From Ischnura elegans (Eukaryota > Arthropoda > Insecta > Odonata > Coenagrionidae), in assembly GCF_921293095.1 (NCBI RefSeq), contig NC_060249.1, positions 80,177,907-80,241,906 of the forward strand: a stretch of DNA of 64,000 nt. Direction: 5' to 3'. Shown here in pieces: positions 12,125-24,766 of the stretch; positions within the stretch are counted from its first letter, which is position 1; every line of letters begins with the position of its first letter. A program made the translations under genes and the position numbers. Below the pieces are notes generated by a model. It searched no databases. It was given only the letters and a program-made list of their open reading frames with translations, and was not told where the DNA came from.

Positions 12125-12749
12125 ATGTCTGAGCGAGGGAAAGGTGAAAATTATTTTCATTGTGTTATTTAGGTCTTAAATATTACTTTCCATTCAAGAT
12201 TCCCTAACCTTCATTGAATTTTTTATTTCGTAATTCAGGCAAATCAAAGTTGAAATCCCGCACGAAATCTCATCGTGCTGGGCTGATGTTTCCTGTCGGT
12301 AGGATTCACAGACTTTTGCGTAAGGGAAATTATGCCGAAAGAGTAGGTGCCGGAGCTCCTGTATACCTAGCAGCTGTAATGGAATATTTAACCGCCGAGG
12401 TTTTGGAACTGGCTGGGAATGCTGCGAGAGACAATAAGAAAACTAGGTAACTTTGTACTTGTCATTATCTAGGCGCGCATTTTACTACCTTGGGGTTTAT
12501 CATTGGTTTAAATTGCGAATCCTCGTTTATGTTGTTTAATTTGGTCTTATTTTTTGTTGCGATTCTAGGATTGTGCCAAGGCATCTACAGCTTGCTGTGA
12601 GGAATGACGAAGAATTGAATAAATTGTTAACTGGAGTGACAATTGCTCAAGGAGGAGTTCTTCCAAATATCAACGCTGTCCTTCTCCCAAAGAAATCGTC
12701 GACTTCTTCGGGTAAAGGAGGTCCCAAAGCAATGTCTCAGGAGTATTAA
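12125..12749 (+). CDS. H2AX: Histone H2A.X (replacement H2A with SQEY tail)
   Basis: Exons 12125-12143, 12239-12446 and 12569-12749 give a 135-residue H2A. It begins MSERGKGKSK, has the histone fold blocks [38 protein letters not shown] and [15 protein letters not shown], the docking region with NDEELNKLL and [15 protein letters not shown], and ends AMSQEY. The terminal SQEY is the site phosphorylated by ATM/ATR-type kinases at DNA breaks (here Ser132), the defining mark of H2A.X. The acidic-patch residues are present. It is not H2A.Z: the docking domain is canonical. Two introns, and a polyadenylation signal instead of a visible stem-loop 3' end, agree with replication-independent expression. 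Confidence 0.95.
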
Positions 12750-13391
12750 TACTGTCATGTTTTAGCTTACCTAAAAGTAATTGTCCTATACTCATGCATC
12801 ATTCTCAGAGTTCAAAATGGCCGTTTTCTCTAAACCCAAGTGATACATTCTTATTAATCATTTTATTTTCGCCTGTGAAGACATTGCTTTCAAGTTGGTC
12901 TATGTAATCACCAGATGGTGACATCACGTTTTTTCAATGTTGACACATTGCTAAGAAATTTATCTTTTGACCTTCTTTCAAGCTAATTGTACTGGTGTAT
13001 CTGGATGTAGCTAATGTCCCTATTGGACTTCAAAGAATTGTCCTTTGTGATCTGAAAGTATCTGTCAAAAGGTGTTATAATGCCCCAGTTAACCAGTGTT
13101 CTTTAAAATCATGTGTTGGTATATGCATTGGTTAAATGAATATCATGTGTGTTGGATCATGCGTTAATGGGTATATAATCTAAATCTAATGGTAATGGAA
13201 TCAAACCGTAACTGACTACCATTATTATTTCATTTATCAAAAATTTCATGCTAGTTGCATTTGTGATTATGGTGGTTCAAGTTAGCTGAAGTATTTTCCT
13301 TTCTGTCGTAATTGTTCATTTATTGACTGCAAATTCATTAGGTGTAAATTTGATTGTTGAAATGTTTCATTTCAGTAACATTAATTTGCAT

Positions 13392-13397
13392 AATAAA
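13392..13397 (+). terminator. H2A.X polyadenylation signal
   Basis: AATAAA within GCATAATAAAGTTATT, about 640 bp after the stop codon and followed by a T-rich stretch. I saw no histone stem-loop between stop and signal, so a polyadenylated replacement-histone mRNA is expected. Confidence 0.5.
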
Positions 13398-13399
13398 GT

Positions 13400-14428
13400 T
13401 ATTTAATGTAACAGTCTTGCTAAATATTTAAAATTATTCTCCAGTTTTCTGTGCTTAGAACTATGTATGTCTCCTAGTTTTTTGTGCCATGTAAGGTAGA
13501 AAAAAATGCTAATAAAAGATGTGGGTGAGATGAGCAATGGACTCAACTCATTGGTAGGTAAATCATAAAGGTTGGTAAGTAATTGAGTGAAAGTTGACCA
13601 ATTACTCATGATGATTACTTTATCTATAATTACTCTAATTTTTACGCGTCACGATTGCTTCTTCTGAATTGTACTTTTTATTTGTAATTTACCCCTTACG
13701 GTGAAAGAGGAATTATTTTGGTTGTAATCGTTACTTGCTCGTAATGGACTATTACTTTGCTGATTTAGCTAGGCCTACTGATAATTTAAGAGTCCTTTAG
13801 TGCCATAAGTTGCTTGATAAGTTTCAGCCTCTCTTATATTGTAGTGTAGTTATGATGGTACAAAATATAACACCCCTTGTGTTGTTATGCCATCTATAAT
13901 TTTATGCATCATGTGTGAAATTGAAATTGGCAATTTCTATTACTTTTATTACACATTTTCACTGCTATATTTGACAGTAGCCTGGTGGTATACAAAGTGG
14001 ACAATCATACCAAAAGTAATTGTAATTTAACAAATTACTTTTTAAAATCTGTAATTTGTGTTCTTAATTGATTACTTTTGTGCAGAGTAACTGTAATCGA
14101 GCCCAGTTTTCCTTAGAACTTTAACCAACACGTAATGAGTCATTCGGCAAAAAATAACTATTAGAGGGAGTAAATCTGATATGGGAATCTCACATCATGT
14201 TTTTGGTCAAGGTTATGCCAATGTTTGCAGTAGGTAGTTCTATCTTCTTGGTTCTTCGTAAGTAGAGATGCTATCCATCTTAACGTGACACTAGTGAGTA
14301 AATACTCTTTGTAAAGGGTGATTTCACTTCTTTTGGTTCACATTATTACTGCAAATTCTTATGATGTCAAAATTACATCTTAATCGTCCTATCAGTACAT
14401 CTAAACTTTCAATGTACTACTATTGGAA
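13400..14428. other. Intergenic, no gene
   Basis: AT-rich sequence downstream of H2A.X with no coding resemblance. The minus-strand frame at 13403-13609 has no family match or splice context. Confidence 0.5.
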
Positions 14429-15093
14429 TAGGGTGGTTTCCTATTATTTTTTTATTGCCTAAATCGAAAGATTATTACTCCTGGAGTACGTATTTCACGC
14501 TTTTAGATTTTTAAATGACAATATCTATTTTTCGCGATTAAATGAAAAGTGAAAAATTTCAAGCGCGCGAAAACGTGACGCATAAGTATGAAGCCGGGAA
14601 ATCTCTCCGTACGTCGTATTTCTGGTTCCCCCTCCTGCCCGGTGAGGTGACCTTGAGGCGAGGCTTAGCGCTGATACGTCGCAGGCTGCCAGCGGGTAGC
14701 TGAGTACCCTGCTGGCTGGTAGCGCTTGGCTTAAATAAGGATTATTAATACCTTATCAAACGAGAAAAACTTTCCGACCTTAGCCAGTTTTAATAAAGTG
14801 ATTATTAAGACATGTTTCCCTGAGCTCTGCGCCTCATGCATGCATTGATAAACTCAGACGATGCATAACTCCTATCTTCTCCTATAGAAACTAGGTCCCT
14901 GTGACGTCACGTGGAGTGGCATCGCATGGGCGCCAATCTGGTCCTTTTCAAATGAGGATAAAAATGGACCATTGCCATTCGTTTAAACCGGCATTTCTAA
15001 AACGAAATAATTTGTATATTTTGAATAAACTAATGGTGGGTAACGAATCGCAATTATTGCCTTTTGTTTTCTTTGATGAAGGAAACTACCCTA
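14429..15093 (+). mobile_element. TA-flanked MITE, family M1 copy 1
   Basis: Ends TAGGGTGGTTTCC and GGAAACTACCCTA are inverted, with TA at both borders. The interior, including ATTGCCTAAATCGAAAG, TTTTCGCGATTAAATGAAAAG, GTGACGTCAC and TTTGATGAAGGAAAC, recurs at 19687-20340 (opposite orientation), 49343-49728 (partial) and 50259-50898 (opposite). About 665 bp, with no transposase. The superfamily is uncertain; the TA borders suggest Tc1/mariner. Confidence 0.7.
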
Positions 15094-17460
15094 TTCCAGC
15101 GGGCGGGTGGAGGAAAGTGACTTATGCGAACACAATAGACCCAGGTATGTGGTTATCCCTCGAGGCCCAACTTAGCATGGGCCTTGGCCAATCCTCAGCT
15201 GTTCAGATTGACTATTTCTTATCACCTCACGGTCATCCACTGCTATTTGCAGTTCTTTTTCAAAAAAAATATTTGTAGCTAATCTTATAAATCTATTTAG
15301 TTAAAAATGAATCTTTTTTCGCTTATCACGAGGAAATTTCAAACATCAGCAACAATATTAATGGAGTTAAGTTCAGTTGAAATGGAATATAAATACTAAG
15401 TCTGTCAATTTGGGGAGAGACCTAAAACATCAGACAAGGAGATAGCTCATGAAGTCGAATGCGACATTGTCCTTCGTATCTCCATGTACGTGGTTCAGCC
15501 CAATGAGAAGTCTGAAAAAGGGCTCTGGGGAGCCTGTGTCAGGCTTTGTAAACCAACAGTGGCTGAAAATAAAATGTTGTATATTGTTATCACAAAAAAG
15601 TTCTGCTTCTCATGCTTTTTCTTTAAGGTTAATTTATATCTTTTAATTTTTTGGTGTGATGTAGGTCTTGAACTACAAATGTTATTCCTGAATTTTTATC
15701 AGAAGAGAGCTGCATGTAAAATGCTCACTCCCAGCCTTCTCCCTCATATTATTTCTGTTTCCATGGTTCAAATCTTCATTGTGTCAAAAATGTACAACTT
15801 TTGGTTCCTACCAGCTGAGAAAGAAGAAATTAATTTGTTAGTCTATTTTTCCCACCATACATTCCCCTCTCTTTTTGATATTGGAAAAAGCCTTACCAGC
15901 TAGCCCACATTTACTCATTCACACATCCTGCGTAAAGGCTCCAAATTCTCAACCCTCTCCAATATCCGAATCCTAGGGCCAAAGATTATCTAGGGCCCTC
16001 TACCTACCTACTCACCTAAGAAAAAGTTGACCCTAGATTTCTAAAATTAGCACTACCCTTCTCACCAACTGCCTCCCTCACCCCAATGTGTATGCTTAAC
16101 TAAGAATAAATAGACTATTTATTCGTAAAAGTATCAGTAGAAAGTTCAATAAGTAATATTATTACCCGTTGGGGTTTACTGCAGATATCATCATTGCAAT
16201 TTCTTAGTCCAAAGTAAGTTTTCTATAAACAATAAGGGAACTTGTGAAGCCAGAATTTCTATCAAGTCCCCGTAGTATTGGGGCTGATGCCAAACACTGA
16301 TTACTTCTTTATTGAGTGAGTTCCTGATTATGTACTAGAATCAACCTCAAACCATACTTATCCAGGGGCACATTGGCACTTTAGTCCATACGTGAATGCA
16401 ATGATTATAATAATGTTTATTTACGGACAGTGGTCCTTTTTAAAAATACAGAATCCAACTAGACAAATGATTGTAGAGTATGATTTCATTCAATCTGTTT
16501 TCGAAAGGGGCCAGCGCCCACCTTTTCCCATTCCAGTCATACTTATGTCCATAAATCTTTATTTCGCTGTTTTTGCCTTCAAATTATCATTAGAAAACAC
16601 TCATCCAGAAAATTCCTAGTGTAAAAAACTAAAAATGTATACAGTTTAAACAGCTGATTCGAATAATTAAAAATCATCATCCCATGCAGAAGTAGCAACA
16701 TGCACAAGGTGGAAGAAATATATTATCACTACTACTAACGATTTACACCCTCTGAGTGATCTCAATATATAATAAGGGCCACATATTTTTGTTCTTGACG
16801 TTTTCAACTGATTTCGCATATGCCGGGCGCATTCACTACTTTCGAGATACATCGATTGGTATCAAGTAATCGACTTAGGCAAAATGTCAGTGTCGACCGG
16901 TGGGTTCTGTTTTTATTGCGAAGGCTGGCAAGTAAATTATTAGATATAATTGTAAACGATGGTCGATGATATCTTCACGAAGAAATCTCTACAGCTGTTA
17001 TCTTCCTCTTAATATTCCACTAGCGTAATGTCTCTGTTAATCTGTCAAAGTTACGTAGTCATTAGTATGAAGTTCCCTGTTCATGTTTTTCGTAATTAAT
17101 CAAGGATTAGCATTTACGGATAATGTTTTTACGGAATATTGTGCCGTGTTATCTGTCTAATGCTCGGCTTTTAGAGTAGAGGCATTCTTCGTGAAGACGG
17201 CACCATCGAAATTAATGTTTTAACGTATATGAGGAATTCAATGTTTCACCATGGAAGAATATTCTATGATTTCACTACTTAATGCCAACTCAAAGGAGGT
17301 CTCATGATAATATTTCTTATTGCTGTGAAGTTCCTCATTCTTGGCATTTTTACTCTCTGGGAGATAAAGTTTTCTTCTTTCTGCGTTGGCAAAGGATGTG
17401 AAATTATGTTCAACCGAGTAATTGACTGTAATTAATTTTTCTTTCAGGGCATTTTAATGT
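15094..17460. other. Intergenic to CNIH4 upstream region
   Basis: Two open frames at 15449-15903 overlap in different frames and look like nothing known. A TTTCAG acceptor at about 17448 precedes GGCATTTTAATGTGG, so an untranslated 5' exon of CNIH4 probably ends in the coding exon that starts here. No promoter element is convincing. Confidence 0.4.
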
Positions 17461-17514
17461 GGGATAGCGCTGTCAAATACGAAGATAACAAATTTGAAAC
17501 GTCTGATTTCAATA

Positions 17515-20500
17515 ATGATATCAGATACCCTCTTATTTGCTTTTGCCCTAGTGGATACAGGGTCTATACTATTTTTGCTGGTTTACTTTGTATCCTTTGA
17601 TTAGATAGATTTATTGTATCACAGTCACGCCCTTCAGGGAATGATAATACCCACCTTTGAGTTCCAATTTTATCAGGTTCTCTTTAAGGTATGAATTTCT
17701 ATTCTTTCGTTTGCCTTAACGAATGGCGAAGTTCAGTGAAAAATAAATATTGATTTGAATGTATAGTTGCATGAAATTATGATATGATATTAAAGTTATG
17801 TTGAAAGATTTTCTGTCATGGAATGTTTGCTCTTCACTGAGCTATGGAATAGGTCTCATCGGAATGGACAGGCTGGTCCATTTTGATTCTATACTTATTA
17901 ACAGTAAATTTCTTACCTGATTCTGGCAAAGGTGAATTTTTAATGTAATGCTGGTCCTCACTAAGTGACGTTTCCCCTGGGATAACACCTAAAATTCATT
18001 AAGGGGCTGGTAAATTCTTGAGACCTTTACACCTATTAGTTATTTTTCTCTACAGATGAGCTCCTTAAGTGATGAAGTTCTGAGATGATAGAGACAAAGC
18101 CAGGAACACCATCCTTCACTATTAGTTTCTTCAGGTATTTCTTGTTCATGAAATCTGTTGAGTTGAAAGGACCTTTTCTAATGTGTTATTTTGATGTACG
18201 AGCTTTTTCGCTACGTTTTAATAGGGTCAATTTTGATGCATGCATGGAGAAACAATATCAGCTGCAGTTTATCATATTGGGTTGAGCTCATATTGTTTTG
18301 GAAAACTGCCAACTAATGTTTCTTGGATGATATTCTACCATGTTAATTCTGGAAATTTTTTTAATCCATGAAACATATAGGCATTCATGAATGTTATAAT
18401 TTTTTATGCTACTTGATTTAAAGAATTGGTTAACATATCCCCTCTCAAACCTTTTTAGAAGATCGTTACCTAAAATGCCAATGGTTTTAGCCAGTGGCTT
18501 ATATTAGACATTTCGGATCCAAGCTTTTAATATTTTATGGCTGTTTTTGGTGTAAGACCACTTTCACCAGAGTCTACTGTTTTGCAGCTTGAGTAGCTGA
18601 CCTGTTTAAGGTTGCAACCATTTGATGTCTTATTGGGAGTTTTAATGGGTAACAAAACATTGGTACACTGAAGTGCAGCCCATTTTAAACCCCTTGTCAT
18701 ATTTTTTCATCAGGGAAATGAACTGGCCCTCATGGCATAGGTGACTCTAATTCCAGGGTGAAGTTTGGCCGAAACTGTAATAATGATTTTTCTCCGCTTG
18801 AGTTCGTGTCATTATACTGCTACATACTTTTATAAATGGTACTGATTTGTAATCAGTCATAGTCATGTTAGGACAAAGACCACGACTAAGTTGGTTACCA
18901 TTTACAGTCCATGTAACTGTTACTGGTATGCAGCTTTTGCTTCAGTTGAATTGTAATGGGTTGGCCTGTTTTGAATATATATGAATGAATTTTCCTTAGC
19001 AGAAATTTAGGTTATTACCCTATCTGACTTGGAGTGTGATTATTTAAATGCCAGACAATGTTGCGCAAAGCTAAATGTGGTAAGTATAACATTTTTGGAA
19101 TATCATTTTCAATTATTGCTACTTAATATTTTACCATACCTCAGCCTATGATGTGATATGAATTTTTTAAAGTCCATAGTATAATATTTCTTCACATAAT
19201 CTGTATTTTCAGTGGGTTTTACCAAAGATGATTGCCCATGGATTTCTTACCGTCTTACTTCTGCTACATGGCCATTTCTATTTGACCATTTTCAATGTCC
19301 CTGTGATAGGATGGTTGATTTATGAGTAAGTTATGCAATCTCTTTGCTTTACATTTATTCTTGGAACTAAAATATATGGAGAAAAAATTTCCTCCATGGT
19401 TAAACTTATGAGTTATTTAAAAAATGTTGGTTATCGTCTTTAGAAACATGTTTTTATGAGCAATGACATATTTTTAAGCTCGAAATTATATGCAATGTTA
19501 TTAAGCTAAGATTTAAATATATATTTATTCATAAAACATCAACTGTTAGCAGCATAGTTGTGGTAACAATTCTGAGGTACATTTTGATGGGGTAGTTTAC
19601 TGGGAGCTATTTTTCCTCCAAACATTTTTACAGGTTTTAACTCTTCGACACCCTTCTCCCTCTAGCTGTTATGTATACGTGGAGGATAGGGTTGTTTCCT
19701 TCATCAAAGAAAACGAAAGGCATTGATTTCTATTCGTTACCCTCCATTAGTGTATTCACATTATACAAATTATTTGGTTTTAGAAATCCCAGTTTAGGTG
19801 AATGTTAATGGTCAATTTTAACCTCATTTGAAAAAGGCCAGATTGCCACCCATGCGATGCCACTCCATGTGACGTCACAGGGACCTAGATTCTGTATGAG
19901 TAGTCGGGAATTTTACATCGTATAAGATTAGCAATGCATGCATGAGGCACAGAGCTCAAAGGAAACTTTCCGACCATTGATTAATTCCGACCTTTAATTA
20001 AAATTGCCTATGGTCGGAAAGTTTCCTTCATTTGATAGGGTATTAATAATCCTTATTCAAGCCAAGCGCTACCTGCTATCAGCCTGCATCGCAGTGGTTC
20101 TCATAGCCTCCCACCAAGGTGGCCTCACACGCAGCAGTCGGAACCATAAGGACGTCACACCAGTTTTTCCCAGCATTCATACTTGGCCGTTGCGTTTTCG
20201 CTCGCTTTAAAATTTTCTTTTTTCATTTAATTGCAAAAAATAGATGTCATTTAAAAATCTAAAAGCGTGAACCACGTACGCCAGGAGTAAAATTCTTTCA
20301 ATTTAGGAAATTAAAAAAAAAAAAATAGGAAACCAGCCTATTGACTATGCCATGATATAAATCCAACACAAACCCTATTGGAAAAAATCAGTCGATTCAA
20401 TTGAAAATTCCAATTGAAATCAATTGAAAATGCCAATTTTCAATTGAATTTCCTTGTTTTCAGTTGAATATCCAAAACTTCAATGGAATTTTCAAATTTA

Positions 20501-22117
20501 CAATTGAAATTACGAATTTTCAATTGAATATTAGTAAATTCCATTGAATTCGAAGAAAAGATACAATTGAATTTTCAAATATTCAATGGAATTCTCAAAT
20601 TTTCAATGGAATTCCCTAATATCCTATTGAAATCTCAAATACTCAATGGAATTCTCCTATATTCAATTGAAATAAAAAATACCGTTATTCATATGTTTAC
20701 GTGCACATGGTTTACTGGGTTGTGGTCAGTTGTGGTTAATTTTTTGCTTGTGGAGAAAAGACTATTTAATATCGTTGTTATTTAGAACCTGTGCTTGATC
20801 CCCACAGCGTTGTTTTAGGTCATTCGTGTGTTTCTTCAGTGATATAGTGGAAGTCTTGATGTGATTGTTGTGCTGTAGTGTGTTCATTTAGTAATGTATC
20901 GTTTGCCATCAGTTTTTTGACTGGTTATACTAACGTTTGTGTTTAAAATGTAAGCATATTTATATAACTTAATTATACGTACGTGCGTTACGTGGCCGAC
21001 AAAAAACTACTAGCATTGTCGGAATAGTGTGTATCACGCAGGTTTGTTTGTGTGAAGTGAAATTCCCGTGTTCTTGTATAAACAGGAGTGACATGTTTCT
21101 GTTGTGAAAAACAAGTTATGTTGGCTTCATGCTAAACCAGAATTATATTTATTAGTATTTTAAAGAAGCCTTTCTTAGATAAAGACGTGTGAGATATATG
21201 TTGGTGAAGTTGTTATCGCTAATCGCAGAAAAACATTTTCTTTTCGACAACTACTCAACGTTGTTCGAACTGGTAAAAGATGTGGCTCTCGTGGTATAGT
21301 TGTTGTTCTGATAATCATGGCAAAACTATACAGCTTTTCGATAACTATTCATGATTTTGAGAAGTGATGTAACATGTGGAAAAGCCCAATTAAAGTTTTC
21401 ATGACACTGCTTCTAAAAATATTTCAACTTTAATTTTTGTTCACATATTTTATTTATTCAGAATTCGGGATTCGTGAAATTTAGATGTTAAGTATTTTCT
21501 ACCTAATAATAAGTTTACCATATTGGATGCATTTATGTATTTGTAATTTTTTCAATTGAACCGTTCAATTGAAAAGTGACAAATTTCAATTTAATTTTGC
21601 AATTGAAATTTGTCACTTTCAATTGAAATTTTTTTTTTTCAATTGAAAAAAATTCCATTGAAATTTGTCACTTTTCAATTGAATTTTTTCCCATTGAATT
21701 TTTCCAATAGGGAAGGACTTATTCTAGTCAAATAATCATTATTAACTATTGTGATATGGCTTATGACATTTTCCTACAGTCACTCATATCATAAAATTTA
21801 ATTAAAACATTAGTGTTACTCTTTTTTTTAGATACTGCACTGTTCCCTCTGGTAACTATGGAGTATTTGATCCGACTGAAATTCATAATAGAGGTCAATT
21901 GAAGAGACACATGAGGGATTGTGTGATATATTTAGGCTATTACCTGATATTTTTCTTCATCTACCTGTACTGGTAAGGTTATGATTCAATGTTTCAATTT
22001 TTCACAGAGACGAGTGCCGTTCATTTTTTGTCATTTATGATTTTTCTTCCTTACAGCATGATTATATCGATGTTGAAAGGGGATCCTCTTGGTGGCAAAG
22101 ATGAAGTGATGCTGTGA
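17515..22117 (+). CDS. CNIH4: Cornichon homologue 4 (ER export receptor)
   Basis: Exons 17515-17589, 19011-19079, 19213-19325, 21832-21972 and 22057-22117, all GT-AG and in phase, give 152 residues. Matches to the family: [20 protein letters not shown] (first helix), [53 protein letters not shown], then [35 protein letters not shown] and a last helix. IHNRGQLK separates CNIH4 from the CNIH1-3 branch. Cornichons are three- or four-helix ER membrane proteins that load cargo into COPII vesicles; CNIH4 is linked to GPCR export. The C terminus carries a polar tail ([13 protein letters not shown]) making it slightly longer than the 139-residue human protein. Start: the ATG at 17515 puts the first helix at residue 3, as in relatives. 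Intron 3 holds two transposons. Confidence 0.94.
19687..20340 (-). mobile_element. TA-flanked MITE, family M1 copy 2
   Basis: Reverse orientation of the 14429-15093 element, starting TAGGGTTGTTTCCTTCATC and ending AATAGGAAACCAGCCTA. Sits in CNIH4 intron 3, 31 bp upstream of the CAATTG-rich element. Divergence from copy 1 is visible by eye but all landmarks are in the same order. Confidence 0.7.
20373..21712. mobile_element. DNA element with CAATTG-centred subterminal arrays
   Basis: The outer ends CCCTATTGGAAAAA and TTTTTCCAATAGGG are an exact 14-bp inverted repeat (20373-20386, 21699-21712). Inside each end is an array of near-palindromic units TTTCAATTGAA (about 20390-20680 on the left, 21550-21700 on the right). 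The 860-bp core shows no transposase. Long multi-unit subterminal arrays are typical of transposase-binding sites in non-autonomous elements, but I do not recognise the family. No clear target duplication beyond a possible AA. Confidence 0.6.
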
Positions 22118-22171
22118 TTCTTGGTCTTTCTTCCCCTTAGAAAATTTACTTACCACATGGAAAGAAGTTGA

Positions 22172-22182
22172 GAGAAAATAAA
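22172..22182 (+). terminator. CNIH4 candidate polyadenylation signal
   Basis: GAAAATAAATTAGC about 60 bp after the CNIH4 stop contains AATAAA. A further TAATAAATTTTT occurs near 23161. Which one is used cannot be read from sequence alone. Confidence 0.3.
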
Positions 22183-23535
22183 TTAGCGATTCATCACTAA
22201 TAGGAGCATCTTTTAATTGATTTTAATACCAAAAAGGTTATCTTGTATGTTTTCTATAATTTAATCTTATCTCCAACTTCCTTAGAAATTTTTTACCTTT
22301 AATTGTAGAGAACTATATATATACATGAAATTTTAATACCAAAATTATTTTTGTGATGCACAGATTGTGGGATGTCCATGCTATGAGGGATATTTTGGCA
22401 GCTAACTTGATAAGTATTGAGAGGAAATCATGCCGCAAATACACTTATGACTCCTAATTTCCTACATTCGTATTACTTCTTAACATTTTAGTCTGATTCA
22501 ATTTATTAAATTTATGACTGATTCTCTACAATTTTCAAAGCATATAATATGCATTAGGGTCTTTATGTACTAGATAAATTAATTTGTGTATTTTCTTACC
22601 GTTCCCTTGGGAAATATACCGTTAACATTTAATGCAACGCTCTGAATTGGTTGAGATCAATGACAGCTTGAGTCTGTGTATGGATTATGCCAACCACTTG
22701 TGGCCCTGAAGGTGTAAACTTCATAATCACAGAATTTCCTGCCAATTCATATTCTTAATGATGATATCAAGGCTGTAACAGGAAAATTTTTGGCCGAAGG
22801 TGGGTCACAGGGGATGTTTGTGGGAATTTTTTTGGAGGAGGTACACTCAATGCCTTACATGTTGAACATTTTAGGTTCAGTTGAACCTTTCTCCCCACTT
22901 GATATGGCATTGAATGATTTTTATATTTAGTCATTTTTTTCAACCTGTACAATGGTGGATTTATCTTCATTTTTTTCTGTGTAGTATTTTGGTACTTAAA
23001 AATGAGTACACGTTGAAATATTTTTCATTTTTGCTTTTATGTTATTTACATATTTAAGGAAATACCTGCTTAATGTTTTGGTATTGTTGTTATTGCATTT
23101 GTCATTAATGAATACATTTTTATTCTGATTTTCATCATTCATCGATCATTTATTGTTTGTGTAATAAATTTTTGTGACACTTGACTTATTCTAAAATATT
23201 ATTTTAGAGTTGTTATTTTCATGTCCACGAATGTGTTCCCTGCCATGAGCCACCTTAGGGCTTGGAGCCATTTCAGAGGCCATAACTTTAAAAACTACCC
23301 ATTTAACAAAACTCAAGGCTATCTCATATTTCAATGAAGGACATGGTTTGTCCCAAAGACGAGGCATCGCTGATGCAATAATGTCCCAGCTGGCACCGAG
23401 TACCTGAGACTTCATCATCATAAGTCAACAGTCCTAAGATTGGTTTGATGCAGCTCTCTATCCCTCAACTGAGACTTATTCTTTTTAAATTGTTTTTTTT
23501 TCCGGAATAAACACATAAGCGTCTGACTGTAAGAT
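22183..23535. other. Intergenic, no gene recognised
   Basis: AT-rich. A minus-strand frame at 23191-23421 (starting MMMKSQVLGASWD) has fairly protein-like composition but no family resemblance or splice context that I can see. Confidence 0.4.
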
Positions 23536-23542
23536 GTAACAC

Positions 23543-23785
23543 CAGTGGCATAACTAGGACTATGCTTTGGGGGGGATGGGATAGCCTGGGATGGCAATCC
23601 CCCACCTCCTTTGGGGAAATGTTTTGAAAAATAACATGCCTGAAAATACATTTCTTTATTTTCGCACTAAAAAATTAACTTTAATCAGATGCAGTTATTA
23701 AATGTCAAAACTAGATAATAGCTTGAAATATTTTTTTTTTAATTTCTCTGAGGCTGGATCTATTCCCCTCATAGTTACGCCACAG
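23543..23785. mobile_element. hAT-type MITE with perfect 8-bp target duplication
   Basis: TGTAACAC at 23535-23542 is repeated exactly at 23786-23793. The element starts CAGTGGCATAACTAGG and ends CATAGTTACGCCACAG, an imperfect inverted repeat starting CAG/CTG. 243 bp with G-rich and C-rich inner arms. The perfect 8-bp duplication is diagnostic for the hAT superfamily. Confidence 0.8.
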
Positions 23786-24539
23786 TGTAACACTGTTGTA
23801 AGCCAAGGATTAAACTTAAGTCAGAACAAGGCTGGAAATGCAGTCCAATATCCTGAGTTTTGGGAAAGCTGCTTACCTGAATGCTTTCAGTAATTAGTAG
23901 ACTGTACTTTACTCACAGGCAAGCACAACATGAATTTAAAGCTTGCCGACAAAGATAAATAAACTTTAAAAACAGCACAAAAAAGATTATCTTTTCATTG
24001 AAAGCACTGAAAACCCCTGGTGCTTTAGATACACAGTAGTAAGATGAGTGAAAGTTTTCATGCAATTGAGGGGGAAAAAATATGAACTCATGCTTTGAGT
24101 GACAGCAGTGAAAAGAGCAGAATTTCTCTCTCATACCCGTACTTTCGAATACAGTATTTGGTGTTGGTATCATATGAGTGTAACAAATGATAACCTTATC
24201 CTTAGGATCTATCAGTTTTATTGGTTGCTATTCATATATGAAAATATGCTTTTTTTCTATGATCTTAGCTCATACCAATCAATTAATGGGAACTCTAAAA
24301 TAAAATTTTATAATTATGGTCTCATGATGTAATTTCTCTCCAAAATAAATATCCACTATTAATGGAAACAATAACTTTACGAACATAACTACATTAATTA
24401 CCATGCTGAGGGAGAAGCAGAAATTTTGGGCTCATTTCTTCCATAAAAAAAAACGTCCATGAGCAATGCATTGGAAGTAGGTTAACTGCTTCCTTGTGAC
24501 AAGCTTATTTGATCCTTTGAGATCACTTTAATGACTTAC

Positions 24540-24766
24540 ATTGTTTCAGCCGAGGTACTTTTAGCTTCGATGAATTGGTAAGGTTGGGGTAGTAGGTTGT
24601 AGTGAAAGTACTGGAAAGTGTGCGAGCCACTTTTCTTACTCTGAACAAGGACTATGTTGAAAAACACAGACATCGTTTCTAACAAAAGCCGAATATATAC
24701 TATGGCTATCTTTATCATGACTGGTGAGTGACTACCGCCATGATGTTGGTTGTTATGATGTTTCAC
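24540..24766 (-). other. Possible minus-strand coding exon
   Basis: An open minus-strand stretch ends with a strong donor (ACAAT|GTAAGT at 24540/24539) and contains two in-frame ATGs and an internal acceptor-like ACCAG. Its product (for example FQYFHYNLLPQPYQFIEA) is not low-complexity, but I do not recognise it. It could be an exon of a gene divergent from the PHD gene, or chance. Confidence 0.2.

Noticed and set aside
14901-15278. 125-codon plus-strand open frame
   Set aside because: It lies mostly inside MITE M1 copy 1 and runs out of it; no resemblance to any family.
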